Positions 56,081-64,000 of a DNA stretch of 64,000 nt are shown here, piece by piece. The stretch comes from an uncultured Oscillospiraceae bacterium. Its GTDB lineage: Bacteria > Bacillota > Clostridia > Oscillospirales > Oscillospiraceae. The position numbers were made by a program, and so were the translations under genes. The notes beneath the pieces were generated by a model. It was given only the letters and a program-made list of their open reading frames with translations. It ran no database searches and was not told where the DNA came from. Every line of letters starts with the position of its first letter. The stretch's first letter is position 1. The DNA lies in contig CAKTKC010000004.1 in NCBI GenBank assembly GCA_934569225.1, positions 78,284 through 142,283 on the forward strand, given 5' to 3'.

Positions 56081-56553
56081 TTGGTTTCCTCTTGGGGGGC
56101 TGCCGCGTCCGTGTTCCGGCTGCGGACAAAGCTGCCCAAAATGCCGTTGATAAACGCGCCGGTATCGTCGCCGTCGTATTTTTTCGCAATGCGCACCGCT
56201 TCGGCTACCGCAACGCCGGTAGGAACGTCGTCCACGTAAAGGATTTCGTAAATCGCCAGCCGCAGAATGCACCGGGCAAGTTTGGAAATGCGGCTGATGT
56301 CCCAGCCGATGGAAAACTGCCGGATCACGTCGTCCAGCTCATCCTCCCGGTTGGCAACGCCTGTGACCACCGAGTCGATATAGCGCAGCTGAAACCGGTC
56401 AGGGCGCTGGGCATATACCTCATTTTCTTCGGCCAGTTTTCCGTAATATTCCTTGTCCAGGCGGGTGGAGACCACCTGCTCCGGCTCCTCGCCGGTGAAC
56501 GCCCGGCCGTAAATCAGATGTACTGCCAGTTCTCTGGCGTCGCCTCTTTTCAT
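56077..56553 (-). CDS. nusB: Transcription antitermination factor NusB
   Basis: 158 residues from ATG 56553. Helical NusB pattern with KRGDARELAVHLIYG and C-terminal DVPTGVAVAEAVRIAKKYDGDDTGAFINGIL (split: DVPTGVAVAEAVRIAKKY, GAFINGILG). It binds boxA RNA with NusE. It overlaps the TsaD paralogue at its end and follows Asp23 by 11 bases. Confidence 0.93.
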   Translation of the reverse strand: MKRGDARELAVHLIYGRAFTGEEPEQVVSTRLDKEYYGKLAEENEVYAQRPDRFQLRYIDSVVTGVANREDELDDVIRQFSIGWDISRISKLARCILRLAIYEILYVDDVPTGVAVAEAVRIAKKYDGDDTGAFINGILGSFVRSRNTDAAAPQEETK

Positions 56554-56564
56554 ACCGCCCGACC

Positions 56565-56933
56565 TTACTTGTGGACGATGCCGCAGACGTTGACGGAGAC
56601 GCTGGCGACCTTCGTGCCGGTGATGGACTCCACGCTGGCGGTCACAGCCGCCTGCACATCCTTCGCCACGTCCACAACGCTGTAGCCGTAGCAGACCATA
56701 ATGCCGCACTCGATGGTAAGGGTGTTGTCCTCCGCGATCAGGATCTTCAGTCCCTTGCCCCAGTTCTTCTTATTGGTAAAGTCAGCAATGCTGACGCCGG
56801 GCTTGACGCCCAGAGAGCCGACGCCCTCCACCTCAGAAAGCGCGTGCGCCACGATGGTCGCTACCACGTCCTCGGAGATCATGACGCTGCCATTTTCCTG
56901 AATCTGGGTGATGTACTGCTTATATTCAGCCAT
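56565..56933 (-). CDS. Asp23/Gls24-family envelope stress protein
   Basis: 122 residues. MISEDVVATIVAHALSEVEGV and VNVCGIV are the family pattern. AGGAGGTAAAACCTT precedes the ATG. Asp23 proteins sit under the membrane in Firmicutes. Placed between spoIIIAH and nusB, the standard clostridial and Bacillus order. Confidence 0.93.
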   Translation of the reverse strand: MAEYKQYITQIQENGSVMISEDVVATIVAHALSEVEGVGSLGVKPGVSIADFTNKKNWGKGLKILIAEDNTLTIECGIMVCYGYSVVDVAKDVQAAVTASVESITGTKVASVSVNVCGIVHK

Positions 56934-57083
56934 AAGGTTTTACCTCCTAAATGTTTGTCCCGCCCGTGGGCTTGACATACTTTTGTTTATTGTACCACAA
57001 ATCCAGAAAAATACAACCATTTTCTGCAAGCAAAGCACGGATTTACAAGATTGCCCCGGATGGCCGTCATCCGGGGCATAAAC

Positions 57084-57641
57084 TTATTGAACTTCCACAA
57101 CACGGATATCGTTCAGGGAATAGTCGGACTGCGCCATGACGATGTCTGCGATGACGGCCACGTCATCCCGCTGCAAGCCGCCCTCAGGGGAAGCCACCGC
57201 AATGGAAATGCCTTCGCCGGACATATAGGCCACGCAGTCGGCATAGCCCTTCGCAATGATCAGGCTCTCGATCTGGGCTTCGCTCAGCGCCGTCTGCACG
57301 ATCTGTTCCAGCTCCACCGCGGACTCCGCTTCCTTGGAGCTTTCGCTGTAAGACATGGCTTCCTGCAAAAGATTCACGGCGTTGTCCCTCGCCTGCTGCC
57401 GGGACAGGCGCACAGCGGCAAAGTAGTCGGTGGAGGTGGTCGCCACATCTTCCCCGGCGGAAATGGCCGCCATATCCTCGCTGAGCACCAGATTATCATC
57501 GGACATGACCTTCTCCGTGTCCAGGGTATCCGTGAGATTTGCCGCCGCCTGATCCTCGGTGTAGCGCCAGTTGACGTAGATGCCCGCGCAAACCGTCACC
57601 AAAATCGCCGCCGCAACCAGATTCTTCTTCCAAACTTTCAT
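57084..57641 (-). CDS. spoIIIAH: Stage III sporulation protein AH
   Basis: 185 residues from ATG 57641 (GGAGG 7 bases upstream). N-terminal transmembrane helix (about 7-24), coiled segment, then the C-terminal YscJ/FliF-like domain ending with SLNDIRVVEVQ. It binds SpoIIQ to join mother cell and forespore. Last gene of the spoIIIA cluster. Confidence 0.93.
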   Translation of the reverse strand: MKVWKKNLVAAAILVTVCAGIYVNWRYTEDQAAANLTDTLDTEKVMSDDNLVLSEDMAAISAGEDVATTSTDYFAAVRLSRQQARDNAVNLLQEAMSYSESSKEAESAVELEQIVQTALSEAQIESLIIAKGYADCVAYMSGEGISIAVASPEGGLQRDDVAVIADIVMAQSDYSLNDIRVVEVQ

Positions 57642-57655
57642 AAAAATGCCTCCAT

Positions 57656-58150
57656 TCATTTCATTTTCAAAACGGTTATTTTGTCGGTGGACAGCCCGGT
57701 GACGCTGCCCACCGCTGATACGATGGCAAGCCGGACGGACGCGCTGTCCGCCCCCTGGCATACGATGACCGCGCCGAGATAAGTAGGGGGATTGATCTGC
57801 TGCACAAGTCCGGTCTGGGAACGGTCAGAGCCATTGAGCAAAACCGTGTCCGACCGGACGCCGGAGGATGTGGAATCCTCGTCTGTCTGGTACACCGTCT
57901 GCTCCCCTTCCCGCTGGGTCAGAAGCACCCGCACCCTGCCCGCGCCCTGTATCTGGCTGAGAATTTCTTCCAGATCAGTTTGCAGATCCTGCCGGGGTTC
58001 CGTTTCCGCGGCGGCGGGTTCCGGGGCTGCTTTTGCGTTCTTTCCGTCGGGCAGCACCATGAGAAAAAGCCCTGCCAGCACCACCAAAAGGACATAGCGG
58101 TATTTCTTGACCAGCTCCTTTCCCCTGCTTCTCAGCGTTACCCAATCCAT
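57656..58150 (-). CDS. spoIIIAG: Stage III sporulation protein AG
   Basis: 164 residues. One transmembrane helix (about 18-36), acidic linker, and a ring-forming domain with GAGRVRVLLTQREGE and GAVIVCQGADSASVRL. It forms the large ring of the feeding-tube channel. It overlaps spoIIIAF by 13 bases. Confidence 0.93.
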   Translation of the reverse strand: MDWVTLRSRGKELVKKYRYVLLVVLAGLFLMVLPDGKNAKAAPEPAAAETEPRQDLQTDLEEILSQIQGAGRVRVLLTQREGEQTVYQTDEDSTSSGVRSDTVLLNGSDRSQTGLVQQINPPTYLGAVIVCQGADSASVRLAIVSAVGSVTGLSTDKITVLKMK

Positions 58151-58605
58151 TTCTGATTCTCCTTTGAAATGCCCAGATCATTTGCGATCACAGCCTGTAT
58201 CTGCCGCCGGGCGTAAGGGGACGCCTCCCCGGAGAGCGTGACCGCCAACGGGAGATTGTCTTCGCCGACGGTGACCTCAACGCGCAGGTTCGCATGGAGG
58301 TCTGCGGCTTTGTCCAAGATATATGCTTCCGTTTCTTCCTTTATGATATCCGCCATGGAATCCCGGGCGAGATTTTCTCCCATGGCGGCGGCGTCCTCCG
58401 CTTCGTCCACGCACCGCAGGGAAAAGTCCGGCAATTTGGAAAAATCCACCCTCGAAATGGGACTCAGAACGGTGTACGCCAGAAACAGCCCGCAGATCAG
58501 CTTCCCCACCTGCTTGCCGCTTCCATGGGGGAACAGCCTGACCACAATGCCGCAGAGCATGGCGGCGGCTACCACAGAAATAACATATTGCCGAAGCGCC
58601 TCCAT
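58138..58605 (-). CDS. spoIIIAF: Stage III sporulation protein AF
   Basis: 155 residues from ATG 58605 (AAGGAG 7 bases upstream). Two N-terminal helices (VISVVAAAMLCGIVVRLF; LICGLFLAYTVLSPI) and a C-terminal beta domain with RRQIQAVIANDLGIS. Structural piece of the SpoIIIA complex. It overlaps spoIIIAE (TAATG). Confidence 0.93.
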   Translation of the reverse strand: MEALRQYVISVVAAAMLCGIVVRLFPHGSGKQVGKLICGLFLAYTVLSPISRVDFSKLPDFSLRCVDEAEDAAAMGENLARDSMADIIKEETEAYILDKAADLHANLRVEVTVGEDNLPLAVTLSGEASPYARRQIQAVIANDLGISKENQKWIG

Positions 58606-59645
58606 TATCCCACTCCTTTCAGAAAACACACCGTGCTGATGAGCAGCAGCAGACATTCCGAGCCGGTCATGGCGAGCAGCAGCCCCATGGCGGTGGAAAA
58701 ATCCCCGATCAGCTCCGTCAGTCCCTTTTCTCCGAAGATGCCGCACACGGCGGCGGTCAGTTTCAGTATCAGATAGTGGACGCCGATTTTCAGGAAGGGG
58801 CTTAAAAACACCGCCAGCACCGCCAGAATTCCGTAGATTCCCGCCGCGTTTTTCATTAGCCCCGCGCTGACCAGCACCGCTTCCGAAGCGTCGGACAGAA
58901 TCCCGCCCACCACGGGAACCACGGAGGAAATGGTGACCTTGGTCGCCTTCAGCGCCGCCGCGTCGGTGGTACCGCTGACCACGCCGGTGACGGTCATGTA
59001 GGTCGTGAATACCGTCAATACGGCTTTCAGACTCCAGCTGACGATATTTTTGACCAAATCCCGCAATTTCCCCAGAATATTTTCCCCGATTGCGCCGTTT
59101 GCCGCCGACAGCGCCAGAAACAGGTAGACCATCGGGCCGAGCAGCCGAGAGATCAGACTGCTCAGCACCGAGTCGAACATCGCCGTCCCGGCGTACAGCG
59201 CCGTGGAGGACGCCGCCCCGCCCTGCGCCGCCATAGCCGCCGTCATAACGGGAAGCAGCAGCTTTCCGTACTCGCTGATTTCCGTCACGGTCTGCGACCC
59301 AAGGCGAATCAGGGAGTTGGCGCTCAGCAGCAGCCCCGCCGCAATGGCCGTGGCTCCCGCCAGGTTTGCGACGGTCTTCACGCTTCCGGAAAAGGATTGG
59401 AGCAACGACACCATCATCACCGCCGCAATCACCCCAAGGCTGACCTTGGAGGCTTCCTTCAAATCCGGCCGAAGTCCCAGAACCGCGTCCCGAAGCAGCT
59501 CCATCAGCCCGGCGGCAAAGGAGCCGGTGTCCTCCGGCATCAGCTCCGCCCCTCCCTCCGGCACCTGGGGAGCCGTAAACTCCACGGCGGAGGCGGGCAC
59601 CGCCAAGGCAAATATCAACGCCACTGCCAAAATCAGTTTGCTCAT
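58605..59645 (-). CDS. spoIIIAE: Stage III sporulation protein AE
   Basis: 346 residues. N-terminal signal segment (about 1-20), then a polytopic region with VVPVVGGILSDASEAVLV and SWSLKAVLTVFTTYMTVTG. It is the multi-spanning channel component. It overlaps the end of spoIIIAD (ATGA). Confidence 0.95.
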   Translation of the reverse strand: MSKLILAVALIFALAVPASAVEFTAPQVPEGGAELMPEDTGSFAAGLMELLRDAVLGLRPDLKEASKVSLGVIAAVMMVSLLQSFSGSVKTVANLAGATAIAAGLLLSANSLIRLGSQTVTEISEYGKLLLPVMTAAMAAQGGAASSTALYAGTAMFDSVLSSLISRLLGPMVYLFLALSAANGAIGENILGKLRDLVKNIVSWSLKAVLTVFTTYMTVTGVVSGTTDAAALKATKVTISSVVPVVGGILSDASEAVLVSAGLMKNAAGIYGILAVLAVFLSPFLKIGVHYLILKLTAAVCGIFGEKGLTELIGDFSTAMGLLLAMTGSECLLLLISTVCFLKGVG

Positions 59646-60034
59646 AATTCTCGTAAAATCTCCCGTATCAGTTCCAGCATGGCAGTGAAAATGGGAAGCG
59701 ACAAGTATAAAATCACCGCCGAGCCAAGCATTTGCAGCGTTTTTCCAAGAGAGCCGTTTCCCGCGTCGGTACAGACCAGTCCGGCAATTTCCGACACCAG
59801 CCCGATGCCCACCGCTTTTAATAGAATGCCCAGCATGTCCCCCTGCAGGTCTCCCAGCGTTTCCAGCTCACGCAGGAAGTCCAGTACCGGCTCCAGGTAG
59901 GAAATGGCGATCATAGCGACCATGCAGCACACCGCCATGGTCAGCAGAACCCCAATGTCCTTCTGCTTTCCCAGCGATAGCCCCAGCACCACCGCCAGCA
60001 GCACCGCCGCCGCGGCCTTCCAGAACAGGCTCAT
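59642..60034 (-). CDS. spoIIIAD: Stage III sporulation protein AD
   Basis: 130 residues, three to four hydrophobic helices; GLSLGKQKDIGVLLTMAVCC and GIGLVSEIAGLVCTDAGN are family segments. It starts exactly after spoIIIAC and precedes spoIIIAE. Confidence 0.93.
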   Translation of the reverse strand: MSLFWKAAAAVLLAVVLGLSLGKQKDIGVLLTMAVCCMVAMIAISYLEPVLDFLRELETLGDLQGDMLGILLKAVGIGLVSEIAGLVCTDAGNGSLGKTLQMLGSAVILYLSLPIFTAMLELIREILREL

Positions 60035-60234
60035 CAGAATTCAAACAGGGTCTTCACCAGATCGAAAAGATCGGCGATTTTCTGCGCCAGCATCATCAGC
60101 ACGACCACCAGCCCCGCAAGGCTGGTCATGGTGGCCTGCTCCTCCCGGCCGGAACGGGAAAGCACCTGATTGAGAATGGATACGATGATGCCGATGGCAG
60201 CGATTTTGAAAATCAGGTCAATGTCCATACTCAT
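60034..60234 (-). CDS. spoIIIAC: Stage III sporulation protein AC
   Basis: 66 residues, the normal size. Two helices (LIFKIAAIGIIVSILNQVLS; SLAGLVVVLMMLAQKI) with the SGREEQA turn. Start ATG 60234 overlaps spoIIIAB (ATGA); a second ATG at 60228 is possible. Confidence 0.93.
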   Translation of the reverse strand: MSMDIDLIFKIAAIGIIVSILNQVLSRSGREEQATMTSLAGLVVVLMMLAQKIADLFDLVKTLFEF

Positions 60235-60743
60235 AGAAACAAAATGGCCAGCGCCGCACCGGCGCACAATCCCAGCGTCCCGTAGCTGCGAAGACGCGTC
60301 TCCCGGTTCTTCCCCAGAGCTTCCAGCTCCATGCGGCAGGCTTCCTTCACTTCCTCCAGCCCCTGCTTCTGCCCCGGAAGATCGAACCGACCGAGGGTAT
60401 GCCCCAGCTGCTTCATGATTGCCCGTACCCGCCGGGGCAGCTCGTGACTGCGTTGCAGCGCGGCGGTCATGCAGCTGGCTACGTCCGGGGAGGTCTGCCA
60501 TTCCAGCTCCCGCGCAAGATTGAAAAACACTTCCCGGAGTGTCCCCCTCGTTTCCTTTCCCGCCTGACGGCAAAGCTCCGGCAGGGACGTCAGGCGGTAT
60601 TGAAGCTCCCACTCCATGTAATTCAGCGCCCTGAGGAGCTGCCGCAGAATCCCTTCCTCCCGCTTGTACCCGGAAGCGATGGAAAAACCGAAGCCGCCGC
60701 AGCCCGCGATGACCAGCGCCGCGCCAAACCATCTGTAGCTCAT
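60231..60743 (-). CDS. spoIIIAB: Stage III sporulation protein AB
   Basis: 170 residues from ATG 60743, overlapping the spoIIIAA stop (ATGA). Hydrophobic N- and C-terminal helices flank a helical region with LRQLLRALNYMEWELQYR and LGHTLGRFDLPGQ. A GspF-like piece of the channel. It keeps the A-to-H order. Confidence 0.93.
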   Translation of the reverse strand: MSYRWFGAALVIAGCGGFGFSIASGYKREEGILRQLLRALNYMEWELQYRLTSLPELCRQAGKETRGTLREVFFNLARELEWQTSPDVASCMTAALQRSHELPRRVRAIMKQLGHTLGRFDLPGQKQGLEEVKEACRMELEALGKNRETRLRSYGTLGLCAGAALAILFL

Positions 60744-61567
60744 AGCGCCGCCCTTTCCGCCCGGAAGGACTTGTCCTGCCGTAAAACCAGAAGCGTCTGG
60801 AAAACGCCGCTCTCCGCCAGCGGCCGGTAGACCGACCTGCGCCGCAAATCCGCCGCAGACGTACCGTGGGCAGTCGCCAGCAGCCGCACGCCGCAGTTCG
60901 CCGCCCGGAGAAGCGCACGGGCGTCCGCCTCCGCCGTGATCTCGTCCACGGCGATGCAGTCCGGCCCCATGGTTCTGAGCACCATGTCGATTCCCGGGGA
61001 CTTGGGGCAGCCGGTGAGGACGTCCGTCTTCTTCCCCCGTTCCAGTCCCTCCGGGAACAGCTCGCCCCGCTCGTCCACCACGCTGACGCACTGCTTTTCC
61101 CCGATCTGCCGAATCAGATCCCGCAGAAGGGTGGTCTTTCCCCACCCGGGCGCGCCCAGAATCAGAATGGAGCCGGGAGCGTCCGCCGCCCGTCTGGCGA
61201 TCCCCGGAAAATCTCTGGCAACACGGATGCAAAGGGAAGTGATCTCCCGGATGCCCGTTACGACCCCATCTTTGCAGATCACTTCGCCGCACAGACCAAT
61301 GCGGTGTCCCCCGGGGGCGGTAAGATACCCCTGCGCTGTTGTCGCCGCCGCCCATGGAGAATACCGGCTGGCGGCGTTGATGCAGTAATTCAGGTCTTCC
61401 CGGCTGACGCAGCACCCAAGCCAGCGGCTTTCCCCGCTCAAAACCAGCTCCGGCGGCATTCCCAGCCGAAGCCGCAGCTCCTGCAAAGCGTTTTTCCCCA
61501 ACCTGTCCACCTCCGGCCGAAGTTTTGGCGGGAGAACGGACAGCAGCTGTTTCCATGCGCACATCAT
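60740..61567 (-). CDS. spoIIIAA: Stage III sporulation protein AA (ATPase)
   Basis: 275 residues from ATG 61567 (AGGAG 8 bases upstream; a TTG at 61585 is inside the upstream region). Secretion-type ATPase with Walker A LGAPGWGKTTLL and DERGE, plus DCIAVDEITAEAD. It powers the SpoIIIA/SpoIIQ channel. First gene of the cluster; a GC-rich hairpin (61593-61623) lies in its leader. Confidence 0.94.
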   Translation of the reverse strand: MMCAWKQLLSVLPPKLRPEVDRLGKNALQELRLRLGMPPELVLSGESRWLGCCVSREDLNYCINAASRYSPWAAATTAQGYLTAPGGHRIGLCGEVICKDGVVTGIREITSLCIRVARDFPGIARRAADAPGSILILGAPGWGKTTLLRDLIRQIGEKQCVSVVDERGELFPEGLERGKKTDVLTGCPKSPGIDMVLRTMGPDCIAVDEITAEADARALLRAANCGVRLLATAHGTSAADLRRRSVYRPLAESGVFQTLLVLRQDKSFRAERAAL

Positions 61568-61642
61568 TTGCATCACTCCTGCCAAAGACTATGCGGCGGG
61601 GCGCAATAATAGCACCCCGCCGCAGAAAGGATTTTCGGATGC

Positions 61643-61672
61643 AAAAGCCGACAGCGCATGGCTGCCGGCTTT
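61643..61672 (-). terminator. Terminator after coaX
   Basis: AAAGCCGGCAGC/GCTGTCGGCTTTT on the minus strand, ending in TTTT; 4 bases beyond the coaX stop. Confidence 0.8.
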
Positions 61673-61675
61673 CCG

Positions 61676-62443
61676 TTACCGCTTATTTTTCTTGTAAATG
61701 ACGTTCAAACCCTTCAGAAGCAGGTCTTTTTCCAGAATGATCTCCCGCTTGCACAGCGGTGTGATGAACTGGGCAAGACCGCCGGTGGCGATGAGGGTGG
61801 ACTTGTGTCCCAGCTCCCCTTCAATTCGCTCCACCAGTCCGTCCAGCATGGCGGCGGTGCCGTACATCATGCCGCTTCGCATACAGTCCACGGTGTTCTT
61901 GCCAATGACATGCTTCGGCTTGTCCAGACTGATGCCGGGAAGCTGAGCGGTACGGCTAGTCAGCGCGTCCAGCGAGACCCGGACGCCCGGGAAAATGATG
62001 CCGCCCAGATACATATTGTTCGGCTCCACCACCTCGATGGTGGTTGCCGTCCCCAAGTCCATCAGAATCATGGGCGCTTCGTACTCCGCAAGAGCGGCCA
62101 CGGCGATGACGATACGGTCGCTGCCCACCTGGCTGGGAACGTCCATGTGGATGTTCAGCCCGGTTTTCAGTCCGGGACCGACCACCATGGGCTGCTTCCG
62201 GATGACCTTAATGACGCCGGTTTTGACCGAATTGAACACCGGCGGCACGACGGAGGAAATAATGCAGTCGTCGATATCCTTTACCTGCACGCCGAAGGCT
62301 TCCATCATGTTTTTGATTTCCACGCCGTACTGGTCGGAGGTACGGATGGCATCGGTGGCAATGCGGGCTTTGAACAGAATTTTGTCGTTTTCAATACAGC
62401 CGATGACCAGATTGGTATTGCCGATGTCAATGGCAAGCAGCAT
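61676..62443 (-). CDS. coaX: Type III pantothenate kinase
   Basis: 255 residues. DIGNTNLVIG at the N-terminus, DLGTATTIEV and GTAAMLDGLV match CoaX. It phosphorylates pantothenate in CoA synthesis. AAGGAGAGATCGTT precedes the ATG. It follows the ECF transporter gene in the same operon and lies opposite coaBC. Confidence 0.95.
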   Translation of the reverse strand: MLLAIDIGNTNLVIGCIENDKILFKARIATDAIRTSDQYGVEIKNMMEAFGVQVKDIDDCIISSVVPPVFNSVKTGVIKVIRKQPMVVGPGLKTGLNIHMDVPSQVGSDRIVIAVAALAEYEAPMILMDLGTATTIEVVEPNNMYLGGIIFPGVRVSLDALTSRTAQLPGISLDKPKHVIGKNTVDCMRSGMMYGTAAMLDGLVERIEGELGHKSTLIATGGLAQFITPLCKREIILEKDLLLKGLNVIYKKNKR

Positions 62444-62455
62444 AACGATCTCTCC

Positions 62456-63088
62456 TTAACGTTTTTTCATCCGCTCCGAAAGGTGCAGCAGCGCCTTTCC
62501 GATGACGGTCACCAGAATGGCAGCAATAATGGCCTCGGGGATTCCGGACGCCGTGACCGTCCCCATCACCAGCCCAAAAACAGCGGTAATGGCCACGTTC
62601 TTCGCCTGTGCGTACTGCTGGGCAAGCAGCACATAAATGCTGCCCATGACGAGAATTGTGTGGCACAGCGTGGAAATTGCCGCAGTCAGGGGCAGCGCCG
62701 CGAAATCCTGCTTCGTAAGCTTCTTAAAAAGCTTCCACAGCCATCCCGCAATCGCGCCAAACAGAATCCGGCACCCCAGTGCGATCCACAGGCTTTTCAG
62801 CACCCCCGGCAGACCCTCCGTGGTCATAAAGGGTGAAAACGCAAAGGCCAGCAGTCCGGGACTGGTGGTATTGACCCAGATGGAACACAGTCCGAACACA
62901 CCTCCCAGGACAGCACCCGCGCCGGGGCCGAGCAAAACCGCGCCCAGAATGACCGGGATGTGCATGGTCGTCGCCTTGATTACCGGCAAGGGAATAAATC
63001 CGATTCCGGTTACGCCCATGACCAGCAGAACACCGCAGAGCATAGCGAGAGTCGCCATGTACCGGGTGTTCATTTTTCTTTTTTCCAT
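62456..63088 (-). CDS. ECF-transporter S component, probable pantothenate
   Basis: 210 residues, about six helices; LAMLCGVLLVMGVTGIGFIP and GAVLLGPGAGAVLGGVFGL are typical of ECF S components. The shared ECF module is not here, as usual for group II systems. Pantothenate is inferred from its partner coaX downstream and divergent coaBC; the PanT name is likely but unproven. AGGAGG lies 9 bases before the ATG. Confidence 0.82.
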   Translation of the reverse strand: MEKRKMNTRYMATLAMLCGVLLVMGVTGIGFIPLPVIKATTMHIPVILGAVLLGPGAGAVLGGVFGLCSIWVNTTSPGLLAFAFSPFMTTEGLPGVLKSLWIALGCRILFGAIAGWLWKLFKKLTKQDFAALPLTAAISTLCHTILVMGSIYVLLAQQYAQAKNVAITAVFGLVMGTVTASGIPEAIIAAILVTVIGKALLHLSERMKKR

Positions 63089-63160
63089 ATGAAATTACCT
63101 CCTGCTGCCGTTCCTCCCTTGAGGATACAGCGCATATTTTGGAGTTTTCACTCCGGGGGT

Positions 63161-63189
63161 ATTATAGCAGGGTACAGCGGAAAATACAA
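63161..63189 (-). promoter_or_regulatory. Promoter of the ECF/coaX operon
   Basis: Minus strand TTGTAT (63184-63189), 17 bases, TATAAT (63161-63166) with an extended TGC. Confidence 0.7.
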
Positions 63190-63202
63190 GAAAAAAATCA
63201 TC

Positions 63203-63231
63203 TTTACAGCAATTCAAAATCGGGATATAAT
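63203..63231 (+). promoter_or_regulatory. Promoter of coaBC
   Basis: TTTACA (63203-63208), 17 bases, TATAAT (63226-63231). It is divergent from the ECF promoter; the two -35 boxes are 13 bases apart. Confidence 0.75.
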
Positions 63232-63266
63232 GAGGGTAAGCAATTTTCGATTCTGGAGGGTTCCCT

Positions 63267-64000
63267 ATGCTGAAAGGAAAAACCGTCCTTCTGGGCGTCA
63301 CCGGCGGAATCGCCGCCTATAAGGCCGCCGCGCTGGCCTCCGCCCTTGTCAAGCAGCACGCCGCGGTGGAGGTCGTCATGACCGAAAATGCCACCCAATT
63401 CGTCACGCCCCTGACCTTCGAGCAGCTTACCGGCCGCCGGACGATGGTGAACACCTTCGACCGGAATTTCTCCCATCAGGTGGAGCATATCGCTCTGGCG
63501 GAACGGACGGACCTGGTGATCGTCGCCCCGGCCACGGCCAATGTGTGCGCGAAGCTCGCCCACGGGCTGGCAGACGATATGCTCACCACCACCGTTCTCG
63601 CCTGCCGCTGCCCCAAACTCATCGCCCCCGCCATGAATACCAACATGTACGAAAATCCCGTGACCCAGGATAATCTGGCGCTTCTGCGTCGCTACGGCTG
63701 GGAGGTCATTGAGCCTGCCAGCGGACGTCTTGCCTGCGGCGCCGTGGGCAAGGGCAAGCTGCCGGAGCCGGAGGAAATTCTGCAATATATCCTGCGTCAG
63801 CTGGCCTTCCCCCACGATCTGGCCGGGAAAAAGGTGCTTGTCACCGCCGGGCCGACCCAGGAAGCCATCGACCCCGTCCGGTATCTGACCAACCATTCCA
63901 CCGGAAAAATGGGCTATGCCATTGCCAGAATGGCCATGCTCCGGGGCGCGGACGTGACTCTGGTTTCCGGCCCCACGGCCATCGCCCCCCCGCCCTTTGT
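63267..64000 (+). CDS. coaBC: Phosphopantothenoylcysteine decarboxylase/synthase, N-terminal part (partial)
   Basis: 244 residues before the window ends. Flavoprotein decarboxylase domain (GVTGGIAAYKAA, HQVEHIAL with the catalytic His, PAMNTNMY, CGAVGKGKL) then the start of the synthase domain (TAGPTQEAIDPVRYLTNHS). It makes phosphopantetheine from phosphopantothenate and cysteine. GGAGGG precedes the ATG. Cut only by the window edge. Confidence 0.96.
   Translation, partial: MLKGKTVLLGVTGGIAAYKAAALASALVKQHAAVEVVMTENATQFVTPLTFEQLTGRRTMVNTFDRNFSHQVEHIALAERTDLVIVAPATANVCAKLAHGLADDMLTTTVLACRCPKLIAPAMNTNMYENPVTQDNLALLRRYGWEVIEPASGRLACGAVGKGKLPEPEEILQYILRQLAFPHDLAGKKVLVTAGPTQEAIDPVRYLTNHSTGKMGYAIARMAMLRGADVTLVSGPTAIAPPPF

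Noticed and set aside
61568..61642. Possible sigma-E promoter (CATAGTCT with an ATTATT upstream box) for spoIIIA
   Set aside because: Only a partial match and it overlaps a GC-rich hairpin; the real start was not placed.

Overview
The window is GC-rich Firmicutes DNA, most likely from a spore-forming gut clostridium of the Oscillospiraceae/Ruminococcaceae type. That assignment is inferred from gene content: a complete spoIIIAA-AH cluster, cotJ, cwlD, yqfC/yqfD and a YlbJ-like gene, together with era-recO-mutS2-uvrC housekeeping order, Shine-Dalgarno sites of AGGAGG type, a T-box leader and many clear TTGACA/TATAAT promoters. No rRNA, tRNA or CRISPR array was found. Both edges cut genes: the end of purA at the left and the start of coaBC at the right.

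Layout. 1-12451 (+): purA(end)-purB-guaA-glmS-pyrG-purF-carA-carB, a tightly packed nucleotide and amino-sugar run in which guaA, glmS, pyrG, purF and carA are five consecutive glutamine amidotransferases; a strong terminator follows. 12619-17181: a small membrane-anchored protein, then two tandem ECF sigma/membrane-anchored partner modules (-). 17302-20226: thioredoxin-reductase-like flavoprotein, spore coat cotJ locus with CotJA and CotJB fused in one frame, and cwlD. 20279-21640: radA.

21660-26370 is the accessory region. A membrane-anchored XRE regulator is enclosed by 17-bp inverted repeats, one overlapping the stop codon of the neighbouring tyrosine recombinase gene. Next come a second XRE regulator, a Rep-like replication initiator, an excisionase-like protein and a small coiled-coil protein, bracketed by two diverged 280-bp direct repeats. 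The inverted-repeat/recombinase arrangement is the best candidate here for an undescribed switch.

26421-38394: a CstA-type transporter behind a T-box leader, pfkA, an unknown extracytoplasmic protein, an AT-rich GNAT acetyltransferase, a XerD-like recombinase with a membrane protein, a TIGR04086-like protein, a coiled-coil protein, coaD-rsmD, uvrC (preceded by a terminator and a MITE-like palindrome) and HPr. 38558-45727 (-): mutS2, recO, a YqzL-like micro-gene, era, ybeY, phoH, yqfD and yqfC. 45803-52131 (+): YlbJ-like protein, small Cys-rich protein, M20 amidohydrolase, a YdjG/YdjH/YdjI-like membrane module without an adjacent PspA, and an RNHCP protein.

52170-63088 (-): AlkD-like glycosylase, ispA, xseB-xseA, a TsaD paralogue, nusB, Asp23, spoIIIAH-AA, coaX and an ECF S component (probable pantothenate uptake). 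coaBC is divergent at the right edge, so pantothenate uptake and CoA synthesis share one divergent control region. Starts were chosen from Shine-Dalgarno spacing; where this departs from the longest frame, it is noted in the entry.
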